From positions 1 to 15,004 of the forward strand of contig JAASSH010000008.1 in the NCBI GenBank assembly GCA_021767985.1: DNA of 15,004 bases, in the 5' to 3' direction. The stretch comes from Gammaproteobacteria bacterium (GTDB lineage: Bacteria; Pseudomonadota; Gammaproteobacteria; GCA-001735895). The position numbers were made by a program, and so were the translations under genes. This document shows positions 1 to 6,741 of this stretch, piece by piece; the stretch's first letter is position 1; every line of letters begins with the position of its first letter. Under the pieces are notes generated by a model. That model was not told where the DNA came from. It did not search any database and worked only from the letters and a program-made list of their open reading frames with translations.

Positions 1-77
1 ACCGATCCATGCCAGTCGACCACCGTGCCGAAGATGTCGAAGGCGATTACTTTGATGTTATTAGCAAGTTCAGTCAT
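1..77 (-). CDS. HAD-superfamily hydrolase, haloacid dehalogenase type II-like (N-terminal fragment)
   Basis: Only the first 25 codons are inside the window; the gene continues beyond base 1. Translating the minus strand from the ATG at 77-75 gives a short polar leader and then VIAFDIFGTVVDWHGS. This is HAD motif I (DxFGT), with the presumed nucleophile aspartate at residue 14. The form DIFGTVVDW is typical of type II 2-haloacid dehalogenase-like proteins, which hydrolyse C-halogen or related bonds through an aspartyl-ester intermediate. The start overlaps the stop of the upstream FKBP gene as ATGA (77-74), so the two are probably translationally coupled. The real substrate cannot be read from a fragment, and many proteins with this label are not dehalogenases. 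Confidence is high for the superfamily and moderate for the subfamily. Confidence 0.8.
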   Translation of the reverse strand, partial: MTELANNIKVIAFDIFGTVVDWHGS

Positions 78-463
78 GATGATGCGCTCGTGTCTCGTTC
101 TTCAATAAATTCGATTTCGGCAATAATCACCGCCTGTGCGGGTACCTTACCGGGAATTCCCTTTTCGCCGTAAGCCAGGTGCGGCGAGATTTTTAGTTTA
201 CGCCGGCCGCCGATACGCATGCCCTCGATGCCCTGGAACAAACCGGCGAACAGGTTCTCCCGGTCGATCCGCAAGTCGGTGACCAGCGTCGCGCCATCGT
301 CTTCCAGCCGGGCGCGATCGATCAGCCCCCAGGGGTGATCCCAGCGGACCGGCTCACCCTGGTTCAGCCACAGGTTCAGCCGCACCTGGTAAACATGTTG
401 GCGTTCTACCTCGGCACCGGTGCCGGGCGTATCCGATAGAATCCTGATCCCGGGACGAGGCAC
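74..463 (-). CDS. FKBP-type peptidyl-prolyl cis-trans isomerase
   Basis: The product is about 129 residues and essentially one FKBP domain, expected to catalyse proline cis-trans isomerisation. The C-terminal half carries the FKBP signature: GMRIGGRRKLKISPHLAYGE followed by a PGKVPAQAVIIAEIEFIE strand, which matches the family pattern of G-xR-hxhPxxhAYG, an xIPxxxxL-like loop and the final strand. The N-terminal part (GIRILSDTPGTGAEV) matches the first FKBP strand and the usual GTG-containing loop. No signal peptide is seen, so it is probably cytoplasmic. The frame is open further upstream to a GTG at 511, but that would overlap the preceding gene by over 40 bases. The GTG at 463-461, five bases after that gene's stop, gives a normal FKBP N-terminus. 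Neither start has a clear Shine-Dalgarno sequence, which suggests coupled translation. Confidence 0.85.
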   Translation of the reverse strand: MPRPGIRILSDTPGTGAEVERQHVYQVRLNLWLNQGEPVRWDHPWGLIDRARLEDDGATLVTDLRIDRENLFAGLFQGIEGMRIGGRRKLKISPHLAYGEKGIPGKVPAQAVIIAEIEFIEERDTSASS

Positions 464-468
464 GACGT

Positions 469-1074
469 CTAGCCGAAACTCGAAATTTCGCGCAGGTCGC
501 CACCCTGCCACAGGTAGTAAACCACGAAGGCCTCGTCACAGGTGCGAAACCCGTGCGGCGTGTTCGATTTCATGAACACGACGTCACCGGCAGTTTTGCG
601 CATCCCGTCGGCGTTACCGATCATGAAGTCGGCGGCACCTGCCAGCACGATGTAAATTTCTTCCGGATGATGGCGATGGATCGGGTACTCGATATTGGGG
701 CCATAGATACCGACACCGGCGCGAATGGACTCGCTGACGAACGGCCCCTGCTTGCCGAGAATTTCGGCAAAGCCGTATGCCGCCAGCATCGCATCCGGTA
801 CCACGCCGTCTTCCTTGCTGTAACTTTGTTCCCAGCGCAGGCGCGATCGATGGCGCGCGAAGGTCTCGAGCAGGCTCTTCGTCTGCGGAATGGCCCGGGC
901 CAGCGCGTCGTCGAGAAGGTCGGCCGCGGGTAACCGGGTGCGTTCCACGTCGACCCAGTCGTCACCCCAGTCGCGCAGCGAGGGTTTGAACTTTTCGACT
1001 GCGGGGTCCTGTTGCTCGAGCCCAAAGCGCCGCACCGCCTCGAGCAGTTCCAGGTCTTCCAGCTGCACCGTCAT
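469..1074 (-). CDS. Cupin enzyme of the dimethylsulfoniopropionate (DMSP) lyase family, DddQ/DddL-like
   Basis: The product is about 201 residues with a helical N-terminal half and a C-terminal cupin. The segment WEQSYSKEDG...GKQGPFVSESIRAGVGIYGP, then YPIHRHHPEEIYIVLAGAA and GDVVFMKSNTPHGF, has the layout of the DddQ/DddL cupins (Pfam DMSP_lyase): a W-x-Q-x-Y motif, a GPF-S-E motif, then an HxHxxxE metal motif and a second-motif histidine. Likely metal ligands are H133, H135, E139 and H174, with Y141 as a candidate catalytic tyrosine. Family members cleave DMSP to dimethyl sulfide and acrylate with a bound metal, but the family also contains members of unproven substrate. The ATG at 1074 overlaps the LysE stop as ATGA (1074-1071). 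No acrylate-catabolism gene is visible nearby, so DMSP as substrate is an inference. Other cupin lyases or isomerases are possible. Confidence 0.75.
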   Translation of the reverse strand: MTVQLEDLELLEAVRRFGLEQQDPAVEKFKPSLRDWGDDWVDVERTRLPAADLLDDALARAIPQTKSLLETFARHRSRLRWEQSYSKEDGVVPDAMLAAYGFAEILGKQGPFVSESIRAGVGIYGPNIEYPIHRHHPEEIYIVLAGAADFMIGNADGMRKTAGDVVFMKSNTPHGFRTCDEAFVVYYLWQGGDLREISSFG

Positions 1075-1709
1075 ATCCACTCCTGGGTTTTCAACAGCAG
1101 GCCAAGGCCGACCAGTATCATGACACAGGCGGCAAATCTATTGAGGCCCTGGATTGCACCGGTATTCCTGAAAACCAGGCTGGCGCGATCGGCCAGCCAG
1201 GCGTAGACCAGCTTGGCGCCGCCGACGCCCACGATTGCGATCAGGATAATCAGCAGGGTGTCGATCGGCGTCATGCGTTCGAGATCGACGAAGGCCGGGA
1301 AAAAGCCGAGATAAAACAGGATCGCTTTCTGGTCGCCGAGCGTGATCAGCAAACCGCTCAGAAAGCTGGAGCCCCAGGAAGATTGCCGCGGTTCGTCGGA
1401 ACGGCGCAGTTTTGCATCGGCGCGCCATAACGAGATCCCGAGCCAGATCAGGTAAGCGCCGCCGACGTATTTGATTAGCGTAAACTGCTCGCCCATCGCG
1501 GCGGCGATGAACACCAGGCCGTAAACCGCGACCAGGATGAATATGATGTCGCCGACAACGATGCCGAGCGCGGTAAACATGCCGTGGGTGAAACCGAAGG
1601 CGGCAGCGCGTGCCGACACCGCAAGCACGCTGACGCTCGGTATGATCGCGAGTACGATCAGCGATCCCAGCAATGCGGCGATACTGGCCAGCGTCAGGGT
1701 GGGTTCCAG
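1071..1709 (-). CDS. LysE/RhtB-family amino-acid (or metabolite) exporter
   Basis: This is an integral membrane protein of about 200-212 residues with about six hydrophobic segments. The pattern is LysE/RhtB: an N-terminal helix with IIPSVSVLAV, the GFTHGMFTALGIVVGD segment, KYVGGAYLIWLGISLWR, SGLLITLGDQKAILFYLGFFP and a C-terminal helix ending LGLLLKTQE. Members export amino acids, homoserine/threonine, cysteine-pathway intermediates or other small metabolites. No ATG opens this frame in the right place. A TTG at 1673 would truncate the first helix, whereas a CTG at 1709 gives a full-length LysE N-terminus and is preceded by GGAG seven bases upstream (1720-1717), so I prefer 1709. Its end overlaps the start of the DMSP-lyase-like cupin by four bases, which implies co-expression. 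The exported molecule is unknown. Confidence 0.85.
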   Translation of the reverse strand: MEPTLTLASIAALLGSLIVLAIIPSVSVLAVSARAAAFGFTHGMFTALGIVVGDIIFILVAVYGLVFIAAAMGEQFTLIKYVGGAYLIWLGISLWRADAKLRRSDEPRQSSWGSSFLSGLLITLGDQKAILFYLGFFPAFVDLERMTPIDTLLIILIAIVGVGGAKLVYAWLADRASLVFRNTGAIQGLNRFAACVMILVGLGLLLKTQEWI

Positions 1710-1750
1710 TGGATGGCTCCGTTAGCGATTTGCAGAAACCCGTCGCGGGC

Positions 1751-1945
1751 TCAATCGAGACGCGCCATGTCCTGTCCGCAGCACATCGGGGATTTGATCA
1801 TACCGTGGCCGTCGGGGCATTTTGAAACCTGCAGTTGTTCACCGTCGTCGGTGGTGATGCTGCCGTGATCGAGTTCCTTGTCGCAGGTGCCGCAGGTCAT
1901 CGTGCCGATGCTCATGCCGCAGGCTTCGCATTTGTATACCGCCAT
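1751..1945 (-). CDS. Small zinc-ribbon protein with seven cysteines
   Basis: This is a 64-residue protein with cysteines at 6, 9, 18, 21, 43, 55 and 56. It begins YKCEACGMSIGTMTCGTC (two CxxC knuckles) and ends with a PMCCGQDM element like those of rubredoxin-like and desulforedoxin-like folds. It probably binds zinc or iron; whether it is redox-active, regulatory or structural cannot be told. The start is secure: the ATG at 1945-1943 has a strong GGGAGG nine or so bases upstream. It follows the nitronate monooxygenase gene after 55 bases and precedes the LysE gene by about 40. Short proteins of this kind are widespread and uncharacterised. I do not recognise a named family. Confidence 0.85.
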   Translation of the reverse strand: MAVYKCEACGMSIGTMTCGTCDKELDHGSITTDDGEQLQVSKCPDGHGMIKSPMCCGQDMARLD

Positions 1946-2000
1946 TTGTGTTCCTCCCGGTTTGACTGGCTTGTGATTCTATCAGTAATAATCGCTGTTT

Positions 2001-3047
2001 TTACAATTTTGCCGCCAGTCGGCGCAGCTGCTCCGCTGCCGCTATTTCACGGCATCCGCTGGCGTTCTGGCCTGACCACAGCGAGGTAAAGTCGGTGCGA
2101 CCCCGCGCCTCGGCCGCATTGCGCAGTGGTCCGAGCGCGATCGAGGCCAGCGGGAACGGAACCACGTCGTCTCCCAGCGGGCCGAGTTCGCGTATGATGC
2201 GATTGACGATGCCACGCGCGGGGCGTCCGCTGAAACGATTAGTCAGCGCGGTGTGCACCGCTGTGGGGTCTCGCAGCGCGCTGCGGTGCAGCTGGCTGGT
2301 TGTGGCTTCGTTACACAACAGGAAGGCGGTGCCGATTTGCACGGCGGCGGCGCCGAGCCCGAGCGCGGCCGCAACGCCATCGGCATCGGCGATCCCCCCG
2401 GCGGCGATAACCGGCATGTCCACCGCGTTTACGATTTGCGGCCACAACGCAAGACTGCCGACCTGGGTGGTCACGTCCTCGCTCAGAAACATGCCGCGGT
2501 GCCCGCCTGCTTCGAGACCCTGGGCGATGATCGCATCGACGCCCTTGTCCGCGAGCCAATTTGCCTCCGCCAGCGTGGTTGCGCTGCACAGGATTTTCGA
2601 GCCGATGGCCCTGACCGCCTGCAACAAATCGTCTGCCGGCAACCCGAAATGAAAACTGACCACGGGTGGTTTGAAAGCCTGGATTATTTCCAGCGTCTCG
2701 GGTCCGAACGGCGCGCGGTCCTCGACCGGCGCGCTGTCGTTGATATCGAGTCCGAATTCTTCGTAGTAAGGCGCCAGCGCGTTGCGCCATGCGGCCTCGC
2801 GTTGCGCGTCGACCCGCGGCGGTTGGTGGCAAAAGAAGTTGACGTTGTAAGCCTTGTCGGTGCCGGCGGTGATCGCTTCGAGTTCTTCGCGCATCGCTTC
2901 GAGGCTCAGCATCGCGCAGGGCAGCGAGCCGAGCCCGCCGGCGTTGGAGACCGCGATGCAGAGCTCGCTGCCCTGGACGCCGGCCATCGGCGCCTGGATG
3001 ATCGGCAGCTCGAGGTTGAGCATGGCTTGTAATCGGGTTTGTGTCAT
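2001..3047 (-). CDS. Nitronate monooxygenase / 2-nitropropane dioxygenase-family flavoprotein
   Basis: This 348-residue FMN-dependent TIM-barrel protein belongs to the NPD/nitronate monooxygenase family, which oxidises alkyl nitronates; some relatives act on other substrates. Visible signatures are IIQAPMAG at 16-23, NAGGLGS at 35-41, IIAQGLEAGGHRG near 173-185 with the likely catalytic histidine H183, and the FMN phosphate-binding segments AAGGIADADG (215-224) and GAAAVQIGTAFL (232-243). The length fits the family. The ATG at 3047 overlaps the stop of the upstream membrane-protein gene as ATGA (3047-3044), so the start is well supported. No signal peptide is seen, so it is cytoplasmic. In context it would be a detoxification enzyme co-transcribed with LysE and the cupin genes. 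Confidence 0.92.
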   Translation of the reverse strand: MTQTRLQAMLNLELPIIQAPMAGVQGSELCIAVSNAGGLGSLPCAMLSLEAMREELEAITAGTDKAYNVNFFCHQPPRVDAQREAAWRNALAPYYEEFGLDINDSAPVEDRAPFGPETLEIIQAFKPPVVSFHFGLPADDLLQAVRAIGSKILCSATTLAEANWLADKGVDAIIAQGLEAGGHRGMFLSEDVTTQVGSLALWPQIVNAVDMPVIAAGGIADADGVAAALGLGAAAVQIGTAFLLCNEATTSQLHRSALRDPTAVHTALTNRFSGRPARGIVNRIIRELGPLGDDVVPFPLASIALGPLRNAAEARGRTDFTSLWSGQNASGCREIAAAEQLRRLAAKL

Positions 3048-3541
3048 AGCGATTGTTCCAGTTTGATTCGTTGCTCCGGCGTGCAGGGCAGTGCCATGCG
3101 ACCCAGCCTGTCGGCCTGGAAACTGCCCCAGATAGCGAAGCAGGTTATCACGATAACGATCAACAGGACCACGGCCGGCAGTATCAGGGCGGCATTGCCA
3201 TAGCGGTAGCGGGTAGGGCGTAATACCTTTTCACCGGGCAGCGGGTCCTGTCTCGCCTGAATAATCCGGATGCAGCGCCTGCCGAGCAGTAACAGCAGGA
3301 ATATCGCAAAGGACAGCGGCAAGTAGACAAACGCTACTTTCAGTAACAATTGCAACCCGTTGATGTCACCGTAGGTATAACAGTTCGCGAACTCGGCGTA
3401 GGCCGAGATCCAGGGAATCAGCCAGAAGTGCGAGATCAGCGCTATCGGCGCGATAACCAGCACCAGCATGAGTGCGATGCGAATCCTTTCCTGGCGGCTG
3501 TAGAGCGGTGCGTATTCGCCGTTGCCGTCAGCGTCAGGCAT
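3044..3541 (-). CDS. Uncharacterised three-helix membrane protein
   Basis: The product is about 165 residues with three clear hydrophobic stretches at roughly residues 22-40, 66-87 and 117-139. They are separated by a short loop containing one cysteine (FANCYTYGD) and by a basic, arginine-rich cytoplasmic-type loop between helices 2 and 3. A short polar C-terminus carries one further cysteine (LPCTPEQ). I do not recognise a family. The frame is open up to 3574, but the ATG at 3541 is preferred because it overlaps the YaiI gene by only eight bases. The end overlaps the nitronate monooxygenase start by four bases. Position in the operon suggests co-expression but gives no function. Confidence 0.75.
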   Translation of the reverse strand: MPDADGNGEYAPLYSRQERIRIALMLVLVIAPIALISHFWLIPWISAYAEFANCYTYGDINGLQLLLKVAFVYLPLSFAIFLLLLLGRRCIRIIQARQDPLPGEKVLRPTRYRYGNAALILPAVVLLIVIVITCFAIWGSFQADRLGRMALPCTPEQRIKLEQSL

Positions 3542-3980
3542 GCCGGGCCAGGATCCTGTCGAGCTGGTCGGCAAACGCCTTGCGATCGGACTGGTTGAGC
3601 GGCGCCTGTCCGCCCGATTCCACGCCGCTGGCGCGCAGCGATTCCATCAGATCGCGCATCGTCAGGCGCGCCCTGATGTTATCCAGGGTAAACAGCTCAC
3701 CGCGCGGACTCAGCGCCTGACCCTGGTTTTCGATAATCTCGGCCGCCAGCGGGATATCGCCGGTAATCACCAGGTCACCGGCCTCGATGCGCCTGACGAT
3801 TTCGTTGTCGGCCACGTCGAATCCACCCGCAACCCGCAGGAAGCTGATGTGGCGCGACGGTTTGATCCGGATCTCGTGGTTGGCGACCAGCGTCAGCGGG
3901 GTAGCGGTGCGCTCCGCGGCGCGAAACAGGATTTCCTTGATCGGGTTCGGGCAGGCGTCGGCGTCAACCCAGATTTTCAT
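3534..3980 (-). CDS. yaiI: UPF0178 / YaiI-YqxD family protein (DUF188, PIN-like)
   Basis: This 148-residue protein starts [18 protein letters not shown], the diagnostic N-terminus of the UPF0178 family (DxDxCP). It continues with [24 protein letters not shown] and [16 protein letters not shown], the conserved blocks of the same family. The aspartates at 6 and 8, and those of the DVADNEIV and TGDIPLA blocks, form a PIN-domain-like acidic centre, so nuclease activity has been suggested from fold, but no activity is established to my knowledge. The ATG at 3980 overlaps the methyltransferase stop as ATGA (3980-3977). It is cytoplasmic. The family assignment is very secure; the function is unknown. 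Confidence 0.93.
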   Translation of the reverse strand: MKIWVDADACPNPIKEILFRAAERTATPLTLVANHEIRIKPSRHISFLRVAGGFDVADNEIVRRIEAGDLVITGDIPLAAEIIENQGQALSPRGELFTLDNIRARLTMRDLMESLRASGVESGGQAPLNQSDRKAFADQLDRILARHA

Positions 3981-4738
3981 TGCGCAATGGGACCCAGGTA
4001 AAGCCGGGTATCGTATTCGAAGACTAGCCGGCCGTCGACGGCATGCGTATCGAACAGGCGCGATAGTTCATCGATCAGGCGAGCATACTCCGGGGTGTTT
4101 TCATCGGGACAATAGGACGATGATTGCAGGCGCCCGGTCAGGCCGTTGAAATCGAACTCCTGATTATTATCGAAACGGGATACCTGTATCTGCCCGGGTC
4201 TGTAAAACCGGGCGATCTCATCGTCGTCCAGGTTCATATGGTTCACCTTGCCGTACTCGGGCGCCAGTTCTCGCAGCAGTGCCTCGTAGGCCTGCTGAAA
4301 CGGCTGCTCCAGGCGGCGCTGGTTCCAGATCAGCGCGAGCCTGCCGCCAGGCTTCAGGATTCGGTTGAACTCGGTCTTGCTGGCATCATTGTTAAACCAG
4401 TGAAAGGCCTGGGCCGCGGTGACCAGGTCCACCGATGCGTCGGCGAGCCCGGTGTTTTCGGCGTCGCCCTCGATACTGATGAAGTTTTCGTATTCAGCCA
4501 GGTATTCCTCGGCCGCCTGGCGCATGTTGGCGTTGGGTTCGACGCCATATACGGTGTCTCCCTGTTGCAGTAACAGGCGCGTGAAGATACCGGTACCGGA
4601 ACCGACGTCGGCGATCGAAATTGCATCGCGGCTTTGCGATGCGGGCAACAATAACGGCAGCAGCGCCTCGGGATAGCCGGGACGAAAGCGGATGTAGTTG
4701 GCGACGCGATCTGAGAAGCGTTTGCGCGGGTCGGTCAT
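3977..4738 (-). CDS. Class I SAM-dependent methyltransferase
   Basis: The product is about 253 residues and begins [23 protein letters not shown], an N-terminus common to small-molecule methyltransferases of the Methyltransf_11 type. The SAM-binding motif I is ADVGSGTG (about 43-50), the acidic end of strand 2 is GVEPN (E67), motif II is [18 protein letters not shown] and motif III is [12 protein letters not shown]. The AQAFHWF segment is typical of this subgroup. The substrate is unknown. Two ATGs are possible, at 4753 and 4738. The second has AGGAA five or so bases upstream, so I chose it; the first adds five residues. The downstream end overlaps YaiI by four bases. Confidence 0.9.
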   Translation of the reverse strand: MTDPRKRFSDRVANYIRFRPGYPEALLPLLLPASQSRDAISIADVGSGTGIFTRLLLQQGDTVYGVEPNANMRQAAEEYLAEYENFISIEGDAENTGLADASVDLVTAAQAFHWFNNDASKTEFNRILKPGGRLALIWNQRRLEQPFQQAYEALLRELAPEYGKVNHMNLDDDEIARFYRPGQIQVSRFDNNQEFDFNGLTGRLQSSSYCPDENTPEYARLIDELSRLFDTHAVDGRLVFEYDTRLYLGPIAQ

Positions 4739-4757
4739 GCTGTTCCTGTTCATACCC

Positions 4758-5162
4758 CTAGCGGGCTTCAATTTCGGCTACCATTTGCCGGGCCAGCTGC
4801 TCCATGCGCGCGAGTCCGACGTCGGCCTTGTCGAGAAACTCGGCCTCGAACTGCGCCGGATCGGCCCAGTATCGACCGGTGATGTCGCAGCGCTTGGCCA
4901 GGGCGCCGAGACCGAGATCTTTCAATTCGAAACCGAGCCTGGTCCATTTTTCGGCGAGTTTCGCCTCCTGCGCATGGTCCTGGCTGGCGGTGTCGTTCAG
5001 CTTGCGCAGGTAGGCCCGGGTGGTGCGCGCGGCCGTGATGACCCTGCGCAATGCCTTGATCGATTGTCGTTGGCGCGCGTCGCCGGCGCGTCTGAGGTTG
5101 TTGAGCCAGGTCCCGAGATGCCTGATCAGCGCCCACAGGCTGATGTCGGTTATCAGTGCCAA
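4758..5162 (-). CDS. Hypothetical helical protein
   Basis: I do not recognise this protein of about 134 residues. It appears almost entirely alpha-helical and rich in arginine, lysine and glutamate, with no membrane segment or signal peptide. A middle block (LRRVITAARTTRAYLRKL) and a C-terminal block (LAKRCDITGRYWADPAQF) look the most conserved-like. The best start is TTG at 5162-5160, preceded by GGAG five bases upstream; a GTG at 5201 would add 13 residues but lacks a Shine-Dalgarno sequence. It sits between the Cds1-like enzyme and the methyltransferase and fits the operon's spacing, which with its clean frame supports it being real. Confidence 0.7.
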   Translation of the reverse strand: MALITDISLWALIRHLGTWLNNLRRAGDARQRQSIKALRRVITAARTTRAYLRKLNDTASQDHAQEAKLAEKWTRLGFELKDLGLGALAKRCDITGRYWADPAQFEAEFLDKADVGLARMEQLARQMVAEIEAR

Positions 5163-5163
5163 G

Positions 5164-5235
5164 TCAGCTCCGGAGGTCGTTACCGACGGTCGTTTTGCCA
5201 CCTGCGTCAGCGGTGTCTAAGACCTTGTTTTGCAT
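5164..5235 (-). CDS. Possible 23-residue small ORF coupling two genes
   Basis: An ATG at 5235-5233 overlaps the stop of the Cds1-like gene as TGATG (5237-5233) and has GGAAAA just upstream. The frame runs 23 codons ([13 protein letters not shown]...NDLRS) to a TGA at 5166-5164, one base before the TTG start of the next gene. This stop/start geometry at both ends is what coupled translation would look like. The peptide matches nothing I know. It could instead be a remnant of an older, longer N-terminus of the next gene separated by a frameshift, or chance. Confidence 0.3.
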   Translation of the reverse strand: MQNKVLDTADAGGKTTVGNDLRS

Positions 5236-6287
5236 CAGAATTTTCCGGTTTGATAGAAAGTTTCCAGCTGTTTGCGGTAGGGCGCCAGGTCGAAGCCATG
5301 TTCGTCGAGCCAGTCCTGGTTGTAATAACTGTCGAGATAGCGTTCGCCGTCGTCGCACAGAATCGAGACCACGCTGCCGGATATTCCCGCGGCATCGAGT
5401 TCGGCGATGATCTGAAACGCCGCGTAGACGTTGGTGCCGGTGGAGCCGCCGCAGCGCCGATCGAGCACGGTCTGCAAAAAGTGAATAGTCGCGTAGGAGG
5501 CCGCGTCGGGCACCCTGATCATGCGATCGATCAGGCTCGGCAGGAATGACGGCTCGACCCGCGGGCGGCCAATGCCCTCGACGTTGGAACTCTTGTTACC
5601 GGTCAGGCTGAGATCACCGCTCTGGTAGGCATCGTAGAACACCGAGTTTTCCGGATCGGCGACGCATAGCCGCGTGTCATGACGCCGGTAACGCAGAAAC
5701 CTTCCGATCGTGGCCGAGGTGCCGCCGGTACCGGCGCTGACCACGATCCAGGCGGGTATCGGCGCCGTTTCACGGCTCATCTGTTCGAACATCGATTCCG
5801 CGATGTTGTTGTTGCCACGCCAGTCGGTGGCGCGTTCGGCATAGGTAAACTGATCCATGTAGTGGCCGTCGAGCTCGCGCGCCAGGCGTTCGGACTCGGC
5901 GTAAATATCGGTCGGCTCGACGAAGTGGCACTGCCCGTTGTAAAAGCCTATTTTTTCGATTTTCTCATGCGAGGTGGTTTTCGGCACTACCGCGATGAAC
6001 GGCAATCCGAGTAGCTGCGCGAAGTAGGCCTCGGAGACGGCTGTGCTGCCGGAGGAAGACTCGATGATCGTCGTGCCCTCGTCGATCAAACCGTTACACA
6101 GGCCGTACAGGAACAACGACCTTGCCAGCCGGTGCTTGAGGCTGCCGGTAGGGTGGGTCGATTCATCCTTCAGGTACAGGTCGATGTTCGGGATCGCCGG
6201 AAGTTCGACCTTCAGCAAATGGGTGTCGGCCGAGCGTTTGAAATCCGCCTCGATTTTCGAAATTGCCTGGTTAACCCATGTGCGCAT
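5235..6287 (-). CDS. PLP-dependent cysteine synthase-family protein, Cds1-like L-cysteine desulfhydrase
   Basis: This 350-residue fold-type II PLP enzyme has the PLP lysine in [12 protein letters not shown] (K51), the phosphate/substrate loop [11 protein letters not shown] (76-86), the glycine-rich GTGGTSAT (186-193) and CGGSTGTN near the C-terminus. The blocks [33 protein letters not shown] and [17 protein letters not shown] belong to the Cds1-like branch rather than CysK/CysM. Members in that branch are reported to degrade cysteine to pyruvate, ammonia and sulfide, though many are labelled only cysteine synthase family. The ATG at 6287 has GAGAT upstream, and the gene lies 16 bases after the cupin gene. 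It is cytoplasmic. An H2S-producing or cysteine-detoxifying role is inferred, not shown. Confidence 0.88.
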   Translation of the reverse strand: MRTWVNQAISKIEADFKRSADTHLLKVELPAIPNIDLYLKDESTHPTGSLKHRLARSLFLYGLCNGLIDEGTTIIESSSGSTAVSEAYFAQLLGLPFIAVVPKTTSHEKIEKIGFYNGQCHFVEPTDIYAESERLARELDGHYMDQFTYAERATDWRGNNNIAESMFEQMSRETAPIPAWIVVSAGTGGTSATIGRFLRYRRHDTRLCVADPENSVFYDAYQSGDLSLTGNKSSNVEGIGRPRVEPSFLPSLIDRMIRVPDAASYATIHFLQTVLDRRCGGSTGTNVYAAFQIIAELDAAGISGSVVSILCDDGERYLDSYYNQDWLDEHGFDLAPYRKQLETFYQTGKF

Positions 6288-6303
6288 TGTTTTGATCTCG
6301 TGG

Positions 6304-6714
6304 TCAGGGATTCAAGTCTGGAAGAGGCCGCTTCGTTGCACCGTCTTCTCGTTCGAGGTCGAGGTAGCGACTCTGCTGAAAGGGTGGAGCACAAACCGCG
6401 TAGAACAGCAGGTCTTGTGCGCCGGTATTGGTGATTCGCTGTCGACAATCGGCGGGGATGCGCACCACGTCGCCGGGCCCGACATCGATCGGTGGCAACT
6501 CGGCGATTTCTACCCGGCCCTGGCCGGAGACGATGATGTATCTCTCGCTGATGCCGTCGAGGCTATGCCAGGCAGTGGTTACGCCGGGCTCGACCCTGGC
6601 GCGCGCGATCGAAACCAGCTCGTCGTCAGTATCGTTTGCGATCTCCTGGATATGGCAGCGCTCGTCGGTCTCGAACTCCACCGCTTCGCGGGATGGTTTT
6701 ACCCCGGGCAGCAT
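6304..6714 (-). CDS. Small cupin-domain protein
   Basis: This single-domain cupin has 136 residues. Motif 1 is [18 protein letters not shown] and motif 2 is [20 protein letters not shown]. The metal site is unusual: motif 1 has H50 and E57 but only one histidine, and the motif 2 position normally holding histidine is glutamine (Q92). The same Q-R-I-T-N-T-G ending occurs in a subgroup of small cupins, so this may be a family trait rather than decay. The function is unknown; such proteins can be sugar or metabolite binders, or regulatory. The ATG at 6714 has GGAG six bases upstream. The gene lies between the VOC protein (27 bases before) and the Cds1-like enzyme (16 bases after). Confidence 0.85.
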   Translation of the reverse strand: MLPGVKPSREAVEFETDERCHIQEIANDTDDELVSIARARVEPGVTTAWHSLDGISERYIIVSGQGRVEIAELPPIDVGPGDVVRIPADCRQRITNTGAQDLLFYAVCAPPFQQSRYLDLEREDGATKRPLPDLNP

Positions 6715-6741
6715 ATTCGTCTCCAGTCTGTTGCGATCATG

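Noticed and set aside
1739..1749. Short CCCG-TCG-CGGG hairpin after the zinc-ribbon gene
   Set aside because: A four-pair stem with only three following T residues is too weak for a terminator.
1976..2006. Possible internal promoter before the zinc-ribbon gene (TAGAAT with TTGTAA upstream)
   Set aside because: The -10-like element is good but the spacing of about 19 bases and weak -35 make it unconvincing.
2253..3032. A 259-codon plus-strand open frame
   Set aside because: Antisense shadow of nitronate monooxygenase, arginine/aspartate-rich with no family features.
4698..5549. A 283-codon plus-strand open frame
   Set aside because: It crosses antisense over three well-supported minus-strand genes and has no recognisable domain.
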